Origin: Arcticimaribacter sp002477625
Lineage (GTDB): Bacteria; Bacteroidota; Bacteroidia; Flavobacteriales; Flavobacteriaceae
Direction of reading: 5' to 3'
DNA: 64,000 nt
Assembly (NCBI GenBank): GCA_943846665.1
Contig: OX044358.1
Coordinates: 434,001 to 498,000, forward strand
Below the pieces are notes generated by a model. It ran no database searches. It was given only the letters and a program-made list of their open reading frames with translations, and was not told the DNA's origin. Shown here piece after piece: positions 1 to 8,870 of this stretch. Position 1 is the first letter of the stretch; each line of letters starts with the position of its first letter. Both the position numbers and the translations under genes were made by a program.

Positions 1-989
1 CTGCTCCTGATGGAGGTATGACCGCTGCATACGCAGATGGAGGATACACTTGGTGGACTGACTTCTTATTTCAAGGTATGTTTGCAGCAACCGCAGCAAC
101 AATTGTATCTGGAGCAGTTGCAGAACGTATCAAACTTAAAAGCTTTATGATCTTTGCAATCCTTTATGTAGGATTGATTTACCCAATCGTTGGGTCATGG
201 AAATGGGGTGGTGGATTTCTTGACGCAATGGGATTCTATGATTTCGCAGGATCAACATTAGTACACTCTGTTGGTGGATGGGCAGCTTTAGTAGCGATCT
301 ATTTACTAGGGGCTCGAATTGGAAAATTTGAAGCAGACGGAACATCACGAGCAATACCTGGACACAATCTTCCACTAGCAGCAGCTGGGGTCTTGATTCT
401 ATGGCTGGGATGGTTCGGATTTAACGGTGGCTCTGTTCTATCTGCAGATCCTGAATTGACTTCTTTAACCCTTGTAACAACTTGTTTAGCAGCAGCAGCT
501 GGGGGTGTATCCTCGGCAATCTTTTCGAACATTCTTTACAAAAACTTTGATTTAACCATGTTTATGAATGGTGTACTTGGTGGACTTGTAGGGATTACTG
601 CAGGAGCCGACCAAATGAGCCCTATGGATGCCGTTTTAATCGGAATAATCGCAGGTGTCATTATCGTATTGGGGATTTCCTTAATAGACAAATTAAAACT
701 TGACGATCCTGTAGGAGCAGTTGCTGTTCACTTGATCTGTGGTATTTGGGGTACGCTTGCAGTTGGAATCTTCGGAGCTATGGCTGGAGTTGATCAATTT
801 TTAATCCAATTAGCTGGTGTAGGTATCGTAGGTGCATTTTGTGTAATCTGCAGCTTTATACTATTCTACATTGTAAAAATACTTTCTGGTGGAATCATCC
901 GAGTTGAGAAAGAAGAAGAGCTTAAAGGTCTTGATCTAGCTGAACACGGAATGGATGCCTATGCTGACTTTAGATTAAACCAACACTAA
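1..989 (+). CDS. amtB: Ammonium transporter (Amt family), 5' end cut by window edge
   Basis: Inner-membrane ammonium channel of the Amt/Rh family. The reading frame is open from base 3, so the ATG at 18 is internal and about 328 residues of a roughly 400-residue protein are visible. The two pore histidines are seen in LVHSVGG (about residue 88 of the visible part) and AVHLICGIWG (about 243). The cytoplasmic tail has the usual GLDLAEHGMDAY motif. An outer-membrane barrel gene follows after 32 bp with no terminator between, so the two are probably cotranscribed. No GlnK gene is visible; it may lie upstream of the window. Two glutamine synthetases at 11-15 kb would use the imported nitrogen. Confidence 0.95.
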   Translation, partial: APDGGMTAAYADGGYTWWTDFLFQGMFAATAATIVSGAVAERIKLKSFMIFAILYVGLIYPIVGSWKWGGGFLDAMGFYDFAGSTLVHSVGGWAALVAIYLLGARIGKFEADGTSRAIPGHNLPLAAAGVLILWLGWFGFNGGSVLSADPELTSLTLVTTCLAAAAGGVSSAIFSNILYKNFDLTMFMNGVLGGLVGITAGADQMSPMDAVLIGIIAGVIIVLGISLIDKLKLDDPVGAVAVHLICGIWGTLAVGIFGAMAGVDQFLIQLAGVGIVGAFCVICSFILFYIVKILSGGIIRVEKEEELKGLDLAEHGMDAYADFRLNQH

Positions 990-1021
990 AAATAACGATA
1001 ACTAAATTTAACTTTTATACT

Positions 1022-2062
1022 ATGAAAATTTTTAAAACAACAGTACTAACACTAGCACTTTTAGCAGGATCTTTAACGTATGCACAGGATGAAGTTGCAG
1101 AAGAAACAGCAGTTGAAGCTACAGAAGAAAAACCTAGCTTTTCTGTTTCAGGATCTATTGACACCTACTACAGAAGTAATGAATTTGCTCCCAACACTTC
1201 ATTTGCAAATCTTCCCGGCTTTGCGCTTGGAATGGCCAATATCGTTCTTTCGTATGAAGGAGAAAAGAGTGGTTTTGTTGCCGACCTAGTATATGGCCCT
1301 CGAGGAGCAGATGCCGTTTTTAATTCGACTGGTTCTTCAAATATTATAAACCAACTGTATGCTTATTACAACGTGAATGATAAATTAACTTTAACCTTAG
1401 GGAATTTCAACACCTTTCTAGGATATGAAGTTATTTCTCCCGTTGCTAACTTCAACTACTCAACTTCATATATGTTCTCTTACGGACCGTTTTCACATAC
1501 AGGTTTCAAAGCTGATTATGCCGTTTCTGACAACGTATCTATTATGGTTGCTGTAATGAATGCAACCGATGAAACTGAAGCAGATTATTCTGATGCATCA
1601 ACTTTTGGAGCACAATTAGGATTGTACGGTCAATACATCAACTTCTTATCGGGTGATGACTATACTCAATTTGACTTTACTGGTGGATTCAATATTTCTG
1701 AAAAATTATTTCTAGGAATCAACGCTACCACAACAGAACTTGCTGCAGATGCTAGCTTCTCAGGTTTCGCTTTATACCCTCAGTATACTATATCAGATAG
1801 CTTTAGTATTGGATTACGAGGAGAGATTTTTAGTGAAACAAACGGTGGGGCTGGAGCATTATACTCTGGAGCGTTATCAGGATCTACAGAAGATGCGGAC
1901 AATACTTCCTTTACAATCACTGGAAGTTACACGAAAGGAAATTTCATCTTAAAGCCAGAATTTAGAATTGATACTGCTTCTGCAAACATCTACACAAAAA
2001 ATGCGACTGACTTTACAGACAGCTTAGCCTCTTTTGTAGTTGCAGCAATCTATGCCTTTTAG
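1022..2062 (+). CDS. Outer-membrane beta-barrel (porin-like) protein paired with amtB
   Basis: 346 residues. A signal peptide (MKIFKTTVLTLALLAGSLTYA, cleavage before QDE) is followed by a short acidic Glu/Ala/Thr stretch and then alternating polar and aromatic beta strands to a C-terminal AAIYAF, which ends in Phe as outer-membrane barrels often do. It resembles porin-like barrel proteins that Bacteroidota carry behind ammonium transporters. By context it may let ammonium or small nitrogen compounds through the outer membrane, but the substrate is inference. It ends just before a strong terminator. Confidence 0.75.
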   Translation: MKIFKTTVLTLALLAGSLTYAQDEVAEETAVEATEEKPSFSVSGSIDTYYRSNEFAPNTSFANLPGFALGMANIVLSYEGEKSGFVADLVYGPRGADAVFNSTGSSNIINQLYAYYNVNDKLTLTLGNFNTFLGYEVISPVANFNYSTSYMFSYGPFSHTGFKADYAVSDNVSIMVAVMNATDETEADYSDASTFGAQLGLYGQYINFLSGDDYTQFDFTGGFNISEKLFLGINATTTELAADASFSGFALYPQYTISDSFSIGLRGEIFSETNGGAGALYSGALSGSTEDADNTSFTITGSYTKGNFILKPEFRIDTASANIYTKNATDFTDSLASFVVAAIYAF

Positions 2063-2091
2063 AAAAAATTAAAACATAATTGTTTGGTTTC

Positions 2092-2128
2092 CCCTGAGAG
2101 TTCCTGGTAGGCTCTCAGGGTTTTTTTT
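2092..2128 (+). terminator. Rho-independent terminator after the amtB-porin unit
   Basis: Perfect 9-bp stem CCCTGAGAG / CTCTCAGGG with an 11-base loop, followed by eight T. It lies 30 bp after the barrel gene stop. Confidence 0.9.
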
Positions 2129-2158
2129 GCTTAAAATTGAATAAATAAACCCATTCAA

Positions 2159-2189
2159 TTTGCCAATTGCATGAGAACCAATATTTTTG
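2159..2189 (+). promoter_or_regulatory. Flavobacterial-type promoter for purU
   Basis: TTTG at 2159-2162, a 19-bp spacer, and TATTTTTG at 2182-2189, which fits the flavobacterial consensus TTG-N17-23-TAnnTTTG. The -7 box ends 13 bp before the ATG at 2203, so the 5' leader would be very short. This also argues against the in-frame TTG at 2167 as start. Confidence 0.65.
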
Positions 2190-2202
2190 TAAAAAAAACA
2201 CC

Positions 2203-3057
2203 ATGAAGAGAATCACACTGGTTATGAACTGCCCAGATCAAAAGGGAATTATTGCTGCCGTAACCAATTACATTCATGGTAATAATGGCAATATTGTCTA
2301 TATCGATCAATATGTAGATCGAGTCAATTCCATATTCTTTATGCGGGTTGAATGCGAAATCGCCGAAAACCATCAAGGCATAGAGCACTTTAAAACAAAC
2401 TTTATAGACTCGATCGGAAATGAATTTCAACTTGAGATTGACATCTACCTCAACAATGCATTACCGAAAATGGCCTTGTTTGTTTCAAAGTATGATCATT
2501 GTTTATACGATATATTAGCACGCTACCAATCGGGAGAACTAGCCGTTGAAATTCCTTTTATATTGAGCAATCACTTGGATTTAAAAAGCATTGCCGAACG
2601 ATTTGATATCCCGTTCTACCACGTACCAGTAAGCAAAGAAAACAAGAAGGAAGCAGAGCAAAAACAACTGGAACTCCTGCAAGAGCATCAAGTAGATTTC
2701 ATTGTGTTAGCTCGTTATATGCAGATTATTTCAAAAGACCTAATTCAGCACTACCCCAACAAGATCATCAACATCCATCACTCCTTTTTACCTGCATTTC
2801 CAGGAGCAAAACCCTATCACTCTGCCTACGAACGTGGAGTCAAAATTATTGGAGCGACAAGCCACTACGTAACCGAGGAGCTAGATGCTGGACCGATTAT
2901 CGAACAAAACACAACCCATGTGTCACATCTAAACTCTATCGATGACTTCATTGCAAAAGGGAGGGATTTAGAACGTATTGTTCTATCCAAAGCACTGCAA
3001 CTTCATGTTGCTCGTAAAGTGATGGTCTATCAAAATAAAACGGTAGTTTTTTCCTAA
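2203..3057 (+). CDS. purU: Formyltetrahydrofolate deformylase PurU
   Basis: Cytoplasmic hydrolase of 10-formyl-THF to THF and formate; it balances one-carbon pools and supplies formate to purine synthesis. 284 residues from the ATG at 2203, close to the family length. An N-terminal ACT domain (RITLVMNCPDQKGIIAAVTN, residues about 3-80) is followed by a formyltransferase domain with the catalytic stretch NIHHSFLPAFPGAKPYHSAY and later DAGPIIEQ. An in-frame TTG lies 36 bp upstream but falls before the promoter -7 box, so the ATG is preferred. Convergent with the hydrolase gene that ends at 3061. Confidence 0.95.
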   Translation: MKRITLVMNCPDQKGIIAAVTNYIHGNNGNIVYIDQYVDRVNSIFFMRVECEIAENHQGIEHFKTNFIDSIGNEFQLEIDIYLNNALPKMALFVSKYDHCLYDILARYQSGELAVEIPFILSNHLDLKSIAERFDIPFYHVPVSKENKKEAEQKQLELLQEHQVDFIVLARYMQIISKDLIQHYPNKIINIHHSFLPAFPGAKPYHSAYERGVKIIGATSHYVTEELDAGPIIEQNTTHVSHLNSIDDFIAKGRDLERIVLSKALQLHVARKVMVYQNKTVVFS

Positions 3058-3060
3058 GAA

Positions 3061-3840
3061 CTAGATTGTCTTAAGAAAGTTAATGGTCAAGTCATTGAAT
3101 TGATTAGGCTGTTCAACATTCACTACATGTCCACAATTAGGGATAACCTGTAGTTGTGAAAGTTGGTGATGATTAACAACCTCTTTTACGGAAGGCAAGA
3201 ACATATAATCTTCAGCGCCCATCACATAAAGCGTTGGAATTGTAACCTCAGCTTGTCTAAAGAATTTGAGTAAGGGAATTACTTCGCCAGTGAGTTTAAA
3301 CCAACGAATAAATTCTTTTTGGTATAACTTTTTAGCCTCTCGAATGAATACATGTCGGGATTCTTTATGATTTCTATTAGGCATCATAATAATAGCAAAC
3401 ACTTTGTATATCCACATATACGGAACAATAGACTTGGTCATATTCCCCAAGAATATAAGAATTCGAGAACGAACATTAAACTTTAAAATTGCACCACCCA
3501 TGGTCATACTCACAACACGCTTGGGTTGCATTTCAGCAATTTGACGTATTAATATTGTACCTAAAGAAATTCCAATAAAATGAGATTTTTCTATCTTTTC
3601 ATGATCTAAAACCTCAATGATGTCATCGGCTATGGCGTTGAATGTATAAGCTTCTTTTGCAGACATCAATAAATTGGTCTTGGACGCACCGTGTCCCCTT
3701 AGATCGATAAGAAGTAAATTAAAAAACTTAGAAAAGCTCCGAATTTGCTTAAACCATATTGAAGAGCTTCCACCCGCTCCATGAACGAACGTGACCCATG
3801 GGGCTGCGTCCTTCGATCGATAAAGCGTATAGTTCAACAT
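3061..3840 (-). CDS. Alpha/beta-fold hydrolase
   Basis: 259 residues, cytoplasmic, with no signal peptide. Oxyanion-hole region FVHGAGGSS near residue 20, nucleophile elbow GISLG (Ser near residue 95), acid in MGAEDYMFLP and catalytic His in CGHVVNVEQP near the end. This is the layout of small esterase-type hydrolases such as the BioH/MhpC group. The substrate cannot be read from sequence. Its ATG overlaps the pyrF stop by one base, so it is translated as the last gene of the prfA-pyrF unit. Confidence 0.85.
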   Translation of the reverse strand: MLNYTLYRSKDAAPWVTFVHGAGGSSSIWFKQIRSFSKFFNLLLIDLRGHGASKTNLLMSAKEAYTFNAIADDIIEVLDHEKIEKSHFIGISLGTILIRQIAEMQPKRVVSMTMGGAILKFNVRSRILIFLGNMTKSIVPYMWIYKVFAIIMMPNRNHKESRHVFIREAKKLYQKEFIRWFKLTGEVIPLLKFFRQAEVTIPTLYVMGAEDYMFLPSVKEVVNHHQLSQLQVIPNCGHVVNVEQPNQFNDLTINFLKTI

Positions 3841-4667
3841 TATATAAACCCTTTGTTTTCTAAAATAGCCTGCATCTGCATTTGCAAATCTTGAGCAGCA
3901 GCAGTTGCAGCTGCATCAAAGTCTTTTCCCTGTGAGGCATAAATAATTCCACGAGATGAATTTACCAAAAGGCCTACGTTTTCAGAAAGTCCATTTTCCG
4001 CTACCTCGGTAAGACTTCCCCCCTGCGCTCCAACTCCTGGAATCAGTAAAAAAGAATTCGGTATCAAGGCTCTTATATTGTTAAGTGCGGAAGCCTTAGT
4101 CGCTCCAACAACATACATCAAACGTTCAGAACCTTTCCAATCTCTACTGGTTTGAATTACTTTTTCATAAAGCATTTGTCCTCCGACTTCTTGCGTCTGG
4201 AAATCAGATGAACCTGCATTGGAAGTCAAGGCCAAGACGATAGCATATTTCTCATCAAAATTCAGAAAGGGTTCAACCGAATCTTTTCCCATATAGGGAG
4301 CAACTGTGATCGAATCAAAATTATAGGTTTCGTAATAGGCTTTTGCGTATCGGGTTGCAGTGTTTCCAATATCCCCTCGTTTTGCATCTGCAATAGTAAA
4401 AATTTCAGGGTGGTGTTCATTGAGATAATCCATCACCTTTTTCAAAGAGCCCATTCCCTCGGGCCCGTAGGTTTCAAAGAATGCAATGTTGGGCTTGTAT
4501 GCTACTGCAAAGGCAGCTGTAGCGTCAATAATGGCTTTTAAAAATTCAAACAAAGGATCGGGCATTGTTTTGATGTGCACTGGTACCTTATCCAAATCAA
4601 CATCTAAACCAACACATAGAAATGATTTCTTAAGAAGTATTTGTTCTTTTAAAGCTGCTATTCTCAT
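3840..4667 (-). CDS. pyrF: Orotidine 5'-phosphate decarboxylase, PyrF
   Basis: Last step of UMP synthesis: OMP to UMP plus CO2. 275 residues with a TIM-barrel core. FLCVGLDVDLDKVP lies near the N-terminus and the catalytic motif TIADAKRGDIGNTATRYA near residue 90 supplies the Asp-Lys-Asp active site. LIPGVGAQGGS marks the phosphate-binding region. Its length and motifs match the long form (type 2) found in Bacteroidota and mycobacteria. It lies 3 bp downstream of prfA and one base overlapping the hydrolase gene, so the three form a tight operon. Confidence 0.96.
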   Translation of the reverse strand: MRIAALKEQILLKKSFLCVGLDVDLDKVPVHIKTMPDPLFEFLKAIIDATAAFAVAYKPNIAFFETYGPEGMGSLKKVMDYLNEHHPEIFTIADAKRGDIGNTATRYAKAYYETYNFDSITVAPYMGKDSVEPFLNFDEKYAIVLALTSNAGSSDFQTQEVGGQMLYEKVIQTSRDWKGSERLMYVVGATKASALNNIRALIPNSFLLIPGVGAQGGSLTEVAENGLSENVGLLVNSSRGIIYASQGKDFDAAATAAAQDLQMQMQAILENKGFI

Positions 4668-4670
4668 GGA

Positions 4671-5747
4671 TTAAAATACTTCGCCAGCCTCCTTAAGCTT
4701 TTCGGTGTTTTGATATAATTGTAATTCGTCTATTAATTTTTGGACATCCCCGTTGATGATGTTTTGAAGGTCGTAAAGCGTAAGACCAATTCGGTGATCC
4801 GTTACTCGTCCTTGGGGGTAGTTGTAGGTTCTGATTTTAGCAGAACGATCTCCGGAAGAAACTAAAGAATTTCTTTTCTGTGAATCAGCAGCTAGCTTTT
4901 TTGCCAGCTCCATTTCATACAAACGAGAACGAAGTACTTTCAGGGCTTTATCTTTATTTTTGTGTTGTGACTTTTGATCTTGACATTGGGCTACAATTCC
5001 TGTAGGCTCATGGGTTAATCGAACAGCAGAATAGGTTGTGTTTACCGATTGTCCGCCAGGGCCTGAAGAACAAAAATAATCTACACGAACATCATTCATA
5101 TTGACCTCAACGTCAAATTCTTCTGCCTCGGGCAAAACCATAACCGTTGCAGCAGATGTATGAACTCTTCCTTGAGTTTCTGTTTGCGGAACGCGTTGCA
5201 CACGATGTACACCCGATTCAAATTTCATAACCCCGTATACATCATCTCCAGAAGCTTCAAAAATAATCTCTTTAAAACCACCCGCTGTACCTTCACTACT
5301 ATCTACCAAACTAACATTCCACCCCTTATCTTGACAAAATTTGGAATACATGCGGTATAAATCTCCTGCAAAAATACTTGCTTCATCCCCACCAGTTCCC
5401 GCACGAATTTCGACAACAACATTTTTGGAGTCTTCTGGATCCTTTGGAATCAATAGAAATTTAATATCCTCCTCTAAAGCAGGGAGTTGTTCTTTGGCTT
5501 CTTCCAATTGCATCTTAGCCATCTCTACCATCTCAGCATCGGATGCCTCTTTTATTATTTCTTCGGCTTCGGCAATATTCGATAACAATGCCTTGTACTC
5601 ATTACCCTTGTCCGTTAAAATCCTCAAATCTTTATACTCTTTATTGAGCTTTACATACTGCTTCTGATCCGAAATAATATCGGGTTGAATAATCAAGTCG
5701 GAGACTTCATCAAAACGCTGCTGAATGATTTGTAGTTTTTCGATCAT
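4671..5747 (-). CDS. prfA: Peptide chain release factor 1
   Basis: RF1 reads UAA and UAG stops and triggers peptidyl-tRNA hydrolysis. 358 residues. The codon-recognition tripeptide is PQT (in RVPQTETQGRVHTSAAT), a variant of the usual PxT, and the catalytic GGQ lies in SSGPGGQSVNTT. The N-terminal third is the expected coiled helical domain. It is separated by 54 bp from the DUF3570 gene upstream. In related genomes I would expect a purM-like gene next to prfA; here that neighbour is at 10047, with a redox locus in between. Confidence 0.97.
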   Translation of the reverse strand: MIEKLQIIQQRFDEVSDLIIQPDIISDQKQYVKLNKEYKDLRILTDKGNEYKALLSNIAEAEEIIKEASDAEMVEMAKMQLEEAKEQLPALEEDIKFLLIPKDPEDSKNVVVEIRAGTGGDEASIFAGDLYRMYSKFCQDKGWNVSLVDSSEGTAGGFKEIIFEASGDDVYGVMKFESGVHRVQRVPQTETQGRVHTSAATVMVLPEAEEFDVEVNMNDVRVDYFCSSGPGGQSVNTTYSAVRLTHEPTGIVAQCQDQKSQHKNKDKALKVLRSRLYEMELAKKLAADSQKRNSLVSSGDRSAKIRTYNYPQGRVTDHRIGLTLYDLQNIINGDVQKLIDELQLYQNTEKLKEAGEVF

Positions 5748-5801
5748 AAGTTGGTAATCTATACGGTAAAATTACTACTTTTTAAATAAAAAAGAAGGGT
5801 A

Positions 5802-7256
5802 TTAGTCCAAAACAAAACTGAAGCCAGTAGCGATGCTAAAAGCAGAAAGCCCATCACTTCTTCGATAATTCTGAAATCGTAGACTAATGTTTTTCAAAGA
5901 CAGTTTCCAAAGACTATACTTAGACAGAACATCCGTATAAACCAGTGCCCCTCCAATTTGATGGCTTGAAAAAGCAGATAAATCGTAATCGGAAGTATAA
6001 AAAGCTTGGGAAGATAGATGCTGATCGTAGGGAGCAAAATAATCTGCTGCTGTCTGGTCGTAGTAACGGTAACTGGGTGTTAGCTTCCAATTGAGGTTGA
6101 ATTTAATCGGAAGTTCTAGCTGAACGGTATTCGAATTTACCCCCCAATCATCGGTGTATCTTCTGACATAGGAGCGAAGAACGAGGTATTCATTGACATA
6201 ATAGTTTAAACGCATTCCAAAGGGATATTTAAATCGATTGCGAGGCAGACGCTCAATATCATCGGCTAGGTGAAAAACATCGGTATTGGACGGATCTTCG
6301 TAATTGACAATACTTCTTACATTTCCAATGTAAAAATTCGCTTGATCAGCAAAATAAACCCGCTGCAAGGGGTTCGCCAACCAGCCTTGTTGTTTGACTA
6401 AGTCCATGAATAAAGAAAATTGAGCACGCTTACTCAAAACTTGAGAGAACTCAAGCGAAACCGCATAGGTGTTTCTGTTTACATCATCAATGGGGCTATA
6501 ATTTGAAGGTAGGTAACTTGCAACGCTGTTCCCGTTTTCATCAAGTACACTTACTCCAGAAAAATAACTTTGATTATTGGTCAGGAAGTTTTCACCGAAC
6601 AAATCGAATTCGTGAATTTCGGTCGGAATAATCGGTTTCCACTGATCCAGATACACCTGTGCTTTTAAACTAAGTTCGGTGTTTTTTTCATTCCACAGTT
6701 GTGTGAATCCACCACCAAAACCAAAGGATTGATAATCGTATTCAAATGAAGCTCCAACATTAGAAGACCAATAGCGATTTCGATCATCCGTAGCATGTAC
6801 ATAAGAAACATTAATTGAAGTCAATACATCTTTTCTAGATGCACCCGATGAAGCAACCCAGGGGGTTCCTTTTGGGCCATTTCCACCTCCACTTCCATCT
6901 CCATTCCCAGACTGAGCCATCCCACTACCACTCGAAGCAGCCGTATTGAACGGGTTTCCATTACTAGAACTAGCAGAAGTATAAGCCGACATACCAACAT
7001 CAGCCGTAAGCACATCGTCTTCATTGAGCGGGATACGAACAACTACAGAAGGGGCTGTATTTTGTAAATCCTCATTTCCAATTCCACCCGTAACGGAGGC
7101 ATGCGTTCCCTCTTGCTCATAGTATCCCAAAAGAAGATCGATTTCAAGAGTTTCCAATACCTTCTTTTTGTAAACCTGGGTACTGTCTTGCTGAGCAAAG
7201 GATATAAAACCTAAACTCACAAAAACAATACAAAGTGTTTTTTTAATTACATCCAC
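5802..7256 (-). CDS. DUF3570 outer-membrane beta-barrel protein of an ApbE locus
   Basis: The open frame runs to 7367, but the signal peptide (VIKKTLCIVFVSLGFISFAQQ) begins after GTG at 7256, which I take as start. This gives 484 residues and a 14-bp overlap with the DUF4266 stop. After the signal peptide come LLLGYYEQEGTHASVTGGIG, a Gly/Ser-rich segment, then long amphipathic beta strands to the C-terminal FSFVLD, as in a large outer-membrane barrel. This is the DUF3570 family, which travels with DUF4266, ApbE and thioredoxin-like genes. The Gly/Ser region ends in VASSGASRKDVLTS, which resembles an ApbE flavinylation site (SGAS at 6837-6848). Function unproven. Confidence 0.8.
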   Translation of the reverse strand: MDVIKKTLCIVFVSLGFISFAQQDSTQVYKKKVLETLEIDLLLGYYEQEGTHASVTGGIGNEDLQNTAPSVVVRIPLNEDDVLTADVGMSAYTSASSSNGNPFNTAASSGSGMAQSGNGDGSGGGNGPKGTPWVASSGASRKDVLTSINVSYVHATDDRNRYWSSNVGASFEYDYQSFGFGGGFTQLWNEKNTELSLKAQVYLDQWKPIIPTEIHEFDLFGENFLTNNQSYFSGVSVLDENGNSVASYLPSNYSPIDDVNRNTYAVSLEFSQVLSKRAQFSLFMDLVKQQGWLANPLQRVYFADQANFYIGNVRSIVNYEDPSNTDVFHLADDIERLPRNRFKYPFGMRLNYYVNEYLVLRSYVRRYTDDWGVNSNTVQLELPIKFNLNWKLTPSYRYYDQTAADYFAPYDQHLSSQAFYTSDYDLSAFSSHQIGGALVYTDVLSKYSLWKLSLKNISLRFQNYRRSDGLSAFSIATGFSFVLD

Positions 7257-7503
7257 AACCACCTCCTGTTTTACCTCCGTTAGCGCCCGCAGCTGCTTCT
7301 CTATAAATATGAAAAGTAGTTTCAAAACGTTCTGCCAAAGGAGATTTGAGAGCCATATCAGGATCATTTAAAAAAACTTTATTGTAATTTTTCACAGCAA
7401 CACAGCTTGAGCTTGAAATAAGAACAACCAGAAGTATCAAAAAGCTTTTAATCTTTTTCAATTTGAATGTTTTTAGATGCGTAAATAATTCCTTCATCAT
7501 CAA
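7243..7503 (-). CDS. DUF4266 small lipoprotein with Gly-Cys tail
   Basis: Small exported lipoprotein. A lipobox is seen in VLISSSSC, followed by VAVKNYNKVFLNDPDMAL, the DUF4266 signature, and a C-terminal tail GGKTGGGCGCN with two cysteines. The longest frame (86 residues) starts inside apbE at 7503. An in-frame TTG at 7461 would give a shorter signal peptide and a 14-bp overlap like that of the next gene, so the start is uncertain. The two tail cysteines could bind a metal or form disulfides. The gene lies between apbE and DUF3570, as in other loci of this type. Confidence 0.75.
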   Translation of the reverse strand: MMMKELFTHLKTFKLKKIKSFLILLVVLISSSSCVAVKNYNKVFLNDPDMALKSPLAERFETTFHIYREAAAGANGGKTGGGCGCN

Positions 7504-8434
7504 TTAGAATTGCTTCTGTATTGGGTAGTTGATCAATTAAAAACAATCCTGACTCAACCCCCATTACAAAAGTTGCTGTTGCCAAAGCATCCGCAAGTTC
7601 TGCCTTAGTAGCAAATATAGTACAACTAATAATTCCATTGGAAGGAATTCCTGTTCTTGGGTCAATTATATGACTGTATCGTTTACCGCCAATACGAACA
7701 AATTTTTCGTAATTCCCCGAAGTTACTACCGCATTATGTTCTAATGAAAACCAAGAAAATACTTTTTCTTTATTCATTGGGTTTATAATTCCAATGGTCC
7801 AGGGTGACCCATCGGGTTGGGTTCCCCAGGTGTTCATATCTCCAGAAGCATTGATAATTCCACCAACAACACCGCGCGCCATAAGCAGTTGCTTAGCTCG
7901 GTCAGCTGCATAGCCTTTGCCTATTGCTCCAAAACCAATTTTCATTCCTTTTTCAGGAAGAAAAACTGTTGATTCTTTTTCATTTAATTGAATCTGATGG
8001 TATCCGATTTTAGAGACAGATGCTAGAATTAAATCAGCATTAGGCATTTCGACATCACTTCCGTCGAACTTCCAAATCCGGTCTACTGCGGCAAAAGTAA
8101 GGTCGAAAGCTCCGGATGTAATTTTAGAAATTTGCAGCGATCGATCGATTAAATCCCAAAGTTCTTTTGATACTTTAACGGGTTTAATTCCTGCATTTTG
8201 ATTGATGCTGGAAGTTTCAGAATTGCTATCCCACGAAGAAATCAATAACTCTATGCGTTCAATTTCATTCTTGGCCGTTGCGATATATTCTTGCGCTTCG
8301 GCTTCATCGTCAGCCACAACGGTCAACTCAAAAGCAGATCCCATAAGGGTATAAGATTCCGTAAAAAGTTCTTGTGCATTCAAAAATGAAATACCCAAGA
8401 TTATCTTTACAACAAAAAGGACTTTTCGTTTCAC
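7448..8434 (-). CDS. apbE: FAD:protein FMN transferase ApbE, exported
   Basis: Transfers FMN from FAD to Ser/Thr of exported proteins, in the periplasm. 328 residues from a GTG start one base after the thioredoxin stop. Signal peptide MKRKVLFVVKIILGISFLNA. Family motifs follow: MGSAFELTV, SSWDSNSETSSINQNAG, GAFDLTFAAVDRIWKF, IGFGAIGKGYAADRA (FAD binding), INASGDMNTWG, and SHIIDPRTGIPSNG near residue 240. The metal-ligand region LADALATATFVMG is intact. The modified partner is probably encoded in the same operon; candidates are given under findings. Confidence 0.95.
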   Translation of the reverse strand: MKRKVLFVVKIILGISFLNAQELFTESYTLMGSAFELTVVADDEAEAQEYIATAKNEIERIELLISSWDSNSETSSINQNAGIKPVKVSKELWDLIDRSLQISKITSGAFDLTFAAVDRIWKFDGSDVEMPNADLILASVSKIGYHQIQLNEKESTVFLPEKGMKIGFGAIGKGYAADRAKQLLMARGVVGGIINASGDMNTWGTQPDGSPWTIGIINPMNKEKVFSWFSLEHNAVVTSGNYEKFVRIGGKRYSHIIDPRTGIPSNGIISCTIFATKAELADALATATFVMGVESGLFLIDQLPNTEAILIDDEGIIYASKNIQIEKD

Positions 8435-8435
8435 G

Positions 8436-8870
8436 TTACAATTGTTCTATCAATGCAATATAAGCTTCGGGAGTTAATTTTTCGTATCCCAATTGGCCTT
8501 TAACTTTTCCTTGAGCATCTAGAACAACAACCAAGGGAAAATATCCCTTAGGATTGTATTCAGAAGCCAAACCTTCATTCAGCTGTTGAATTGTTTCGGG
8601 TAGTTTATTTTTTTTTCTTTTTGGAAAATCAGCTCTAAAAAGCACATAGTGTTTTTGAGCATATTGAATAAAGGCTGGACTTTTCCAAATTTCTTTTTCC
8701 AACTTAATACAAGGAATACACCAATCCGATCCAGAAAAAACTAAAATTATTTTCTTGTTGACCTGCTTCGCTTCAAGCTGAGCTGCATTCCAATCTGATC
8801 GCCATTCTTGAGCAAAAAGACTTGCAGTGCACGAGCAGTAAACAATTAAAAATACAACTATATTTCTCAT
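8436..8870 (-). CDS. Periplasmic thioredoxin-family protein
   Basis: 144 residues with an N-terminal signal peptide (MRNIVVFLIVYCSCTASLFA) and a thioredoxin-like domain with active site SDWCIPC near residue 50, then YFPLVVVLDAQGKVKGQLGY with the cis-proline region. CIPC is atypical for a general thioredoxin, and the IWKSPAFIQYA helix fits the thioredoxin_7/DUF255-like group of exported reductases. It starts directly after the lipoprotein stop and ends one base before apbE. It may keep the DUF4266 cysteines reduced, which is inference. Confidence 0.88.
   Translation of the reverse strand: MRNIVVFLIVYCSCTASLFAQEWRSDWNAAQLEAKQVNKKIILVFSGSDWCIPCIKLEKEIWKSPAFIQYAQKHYVLFRADFPKRKKNKLPETIQQLNEGLASEYNPKGYFPLVVVLDAQGKVKGQLGYEKLTPEAYIALIEQL

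Noticed and set aside
2167..2202. TTG start giving a longer PurU
   Set aside because: The extra 12 residues fall over the promoter -7 box and have no counterpart in the ACT domain start.
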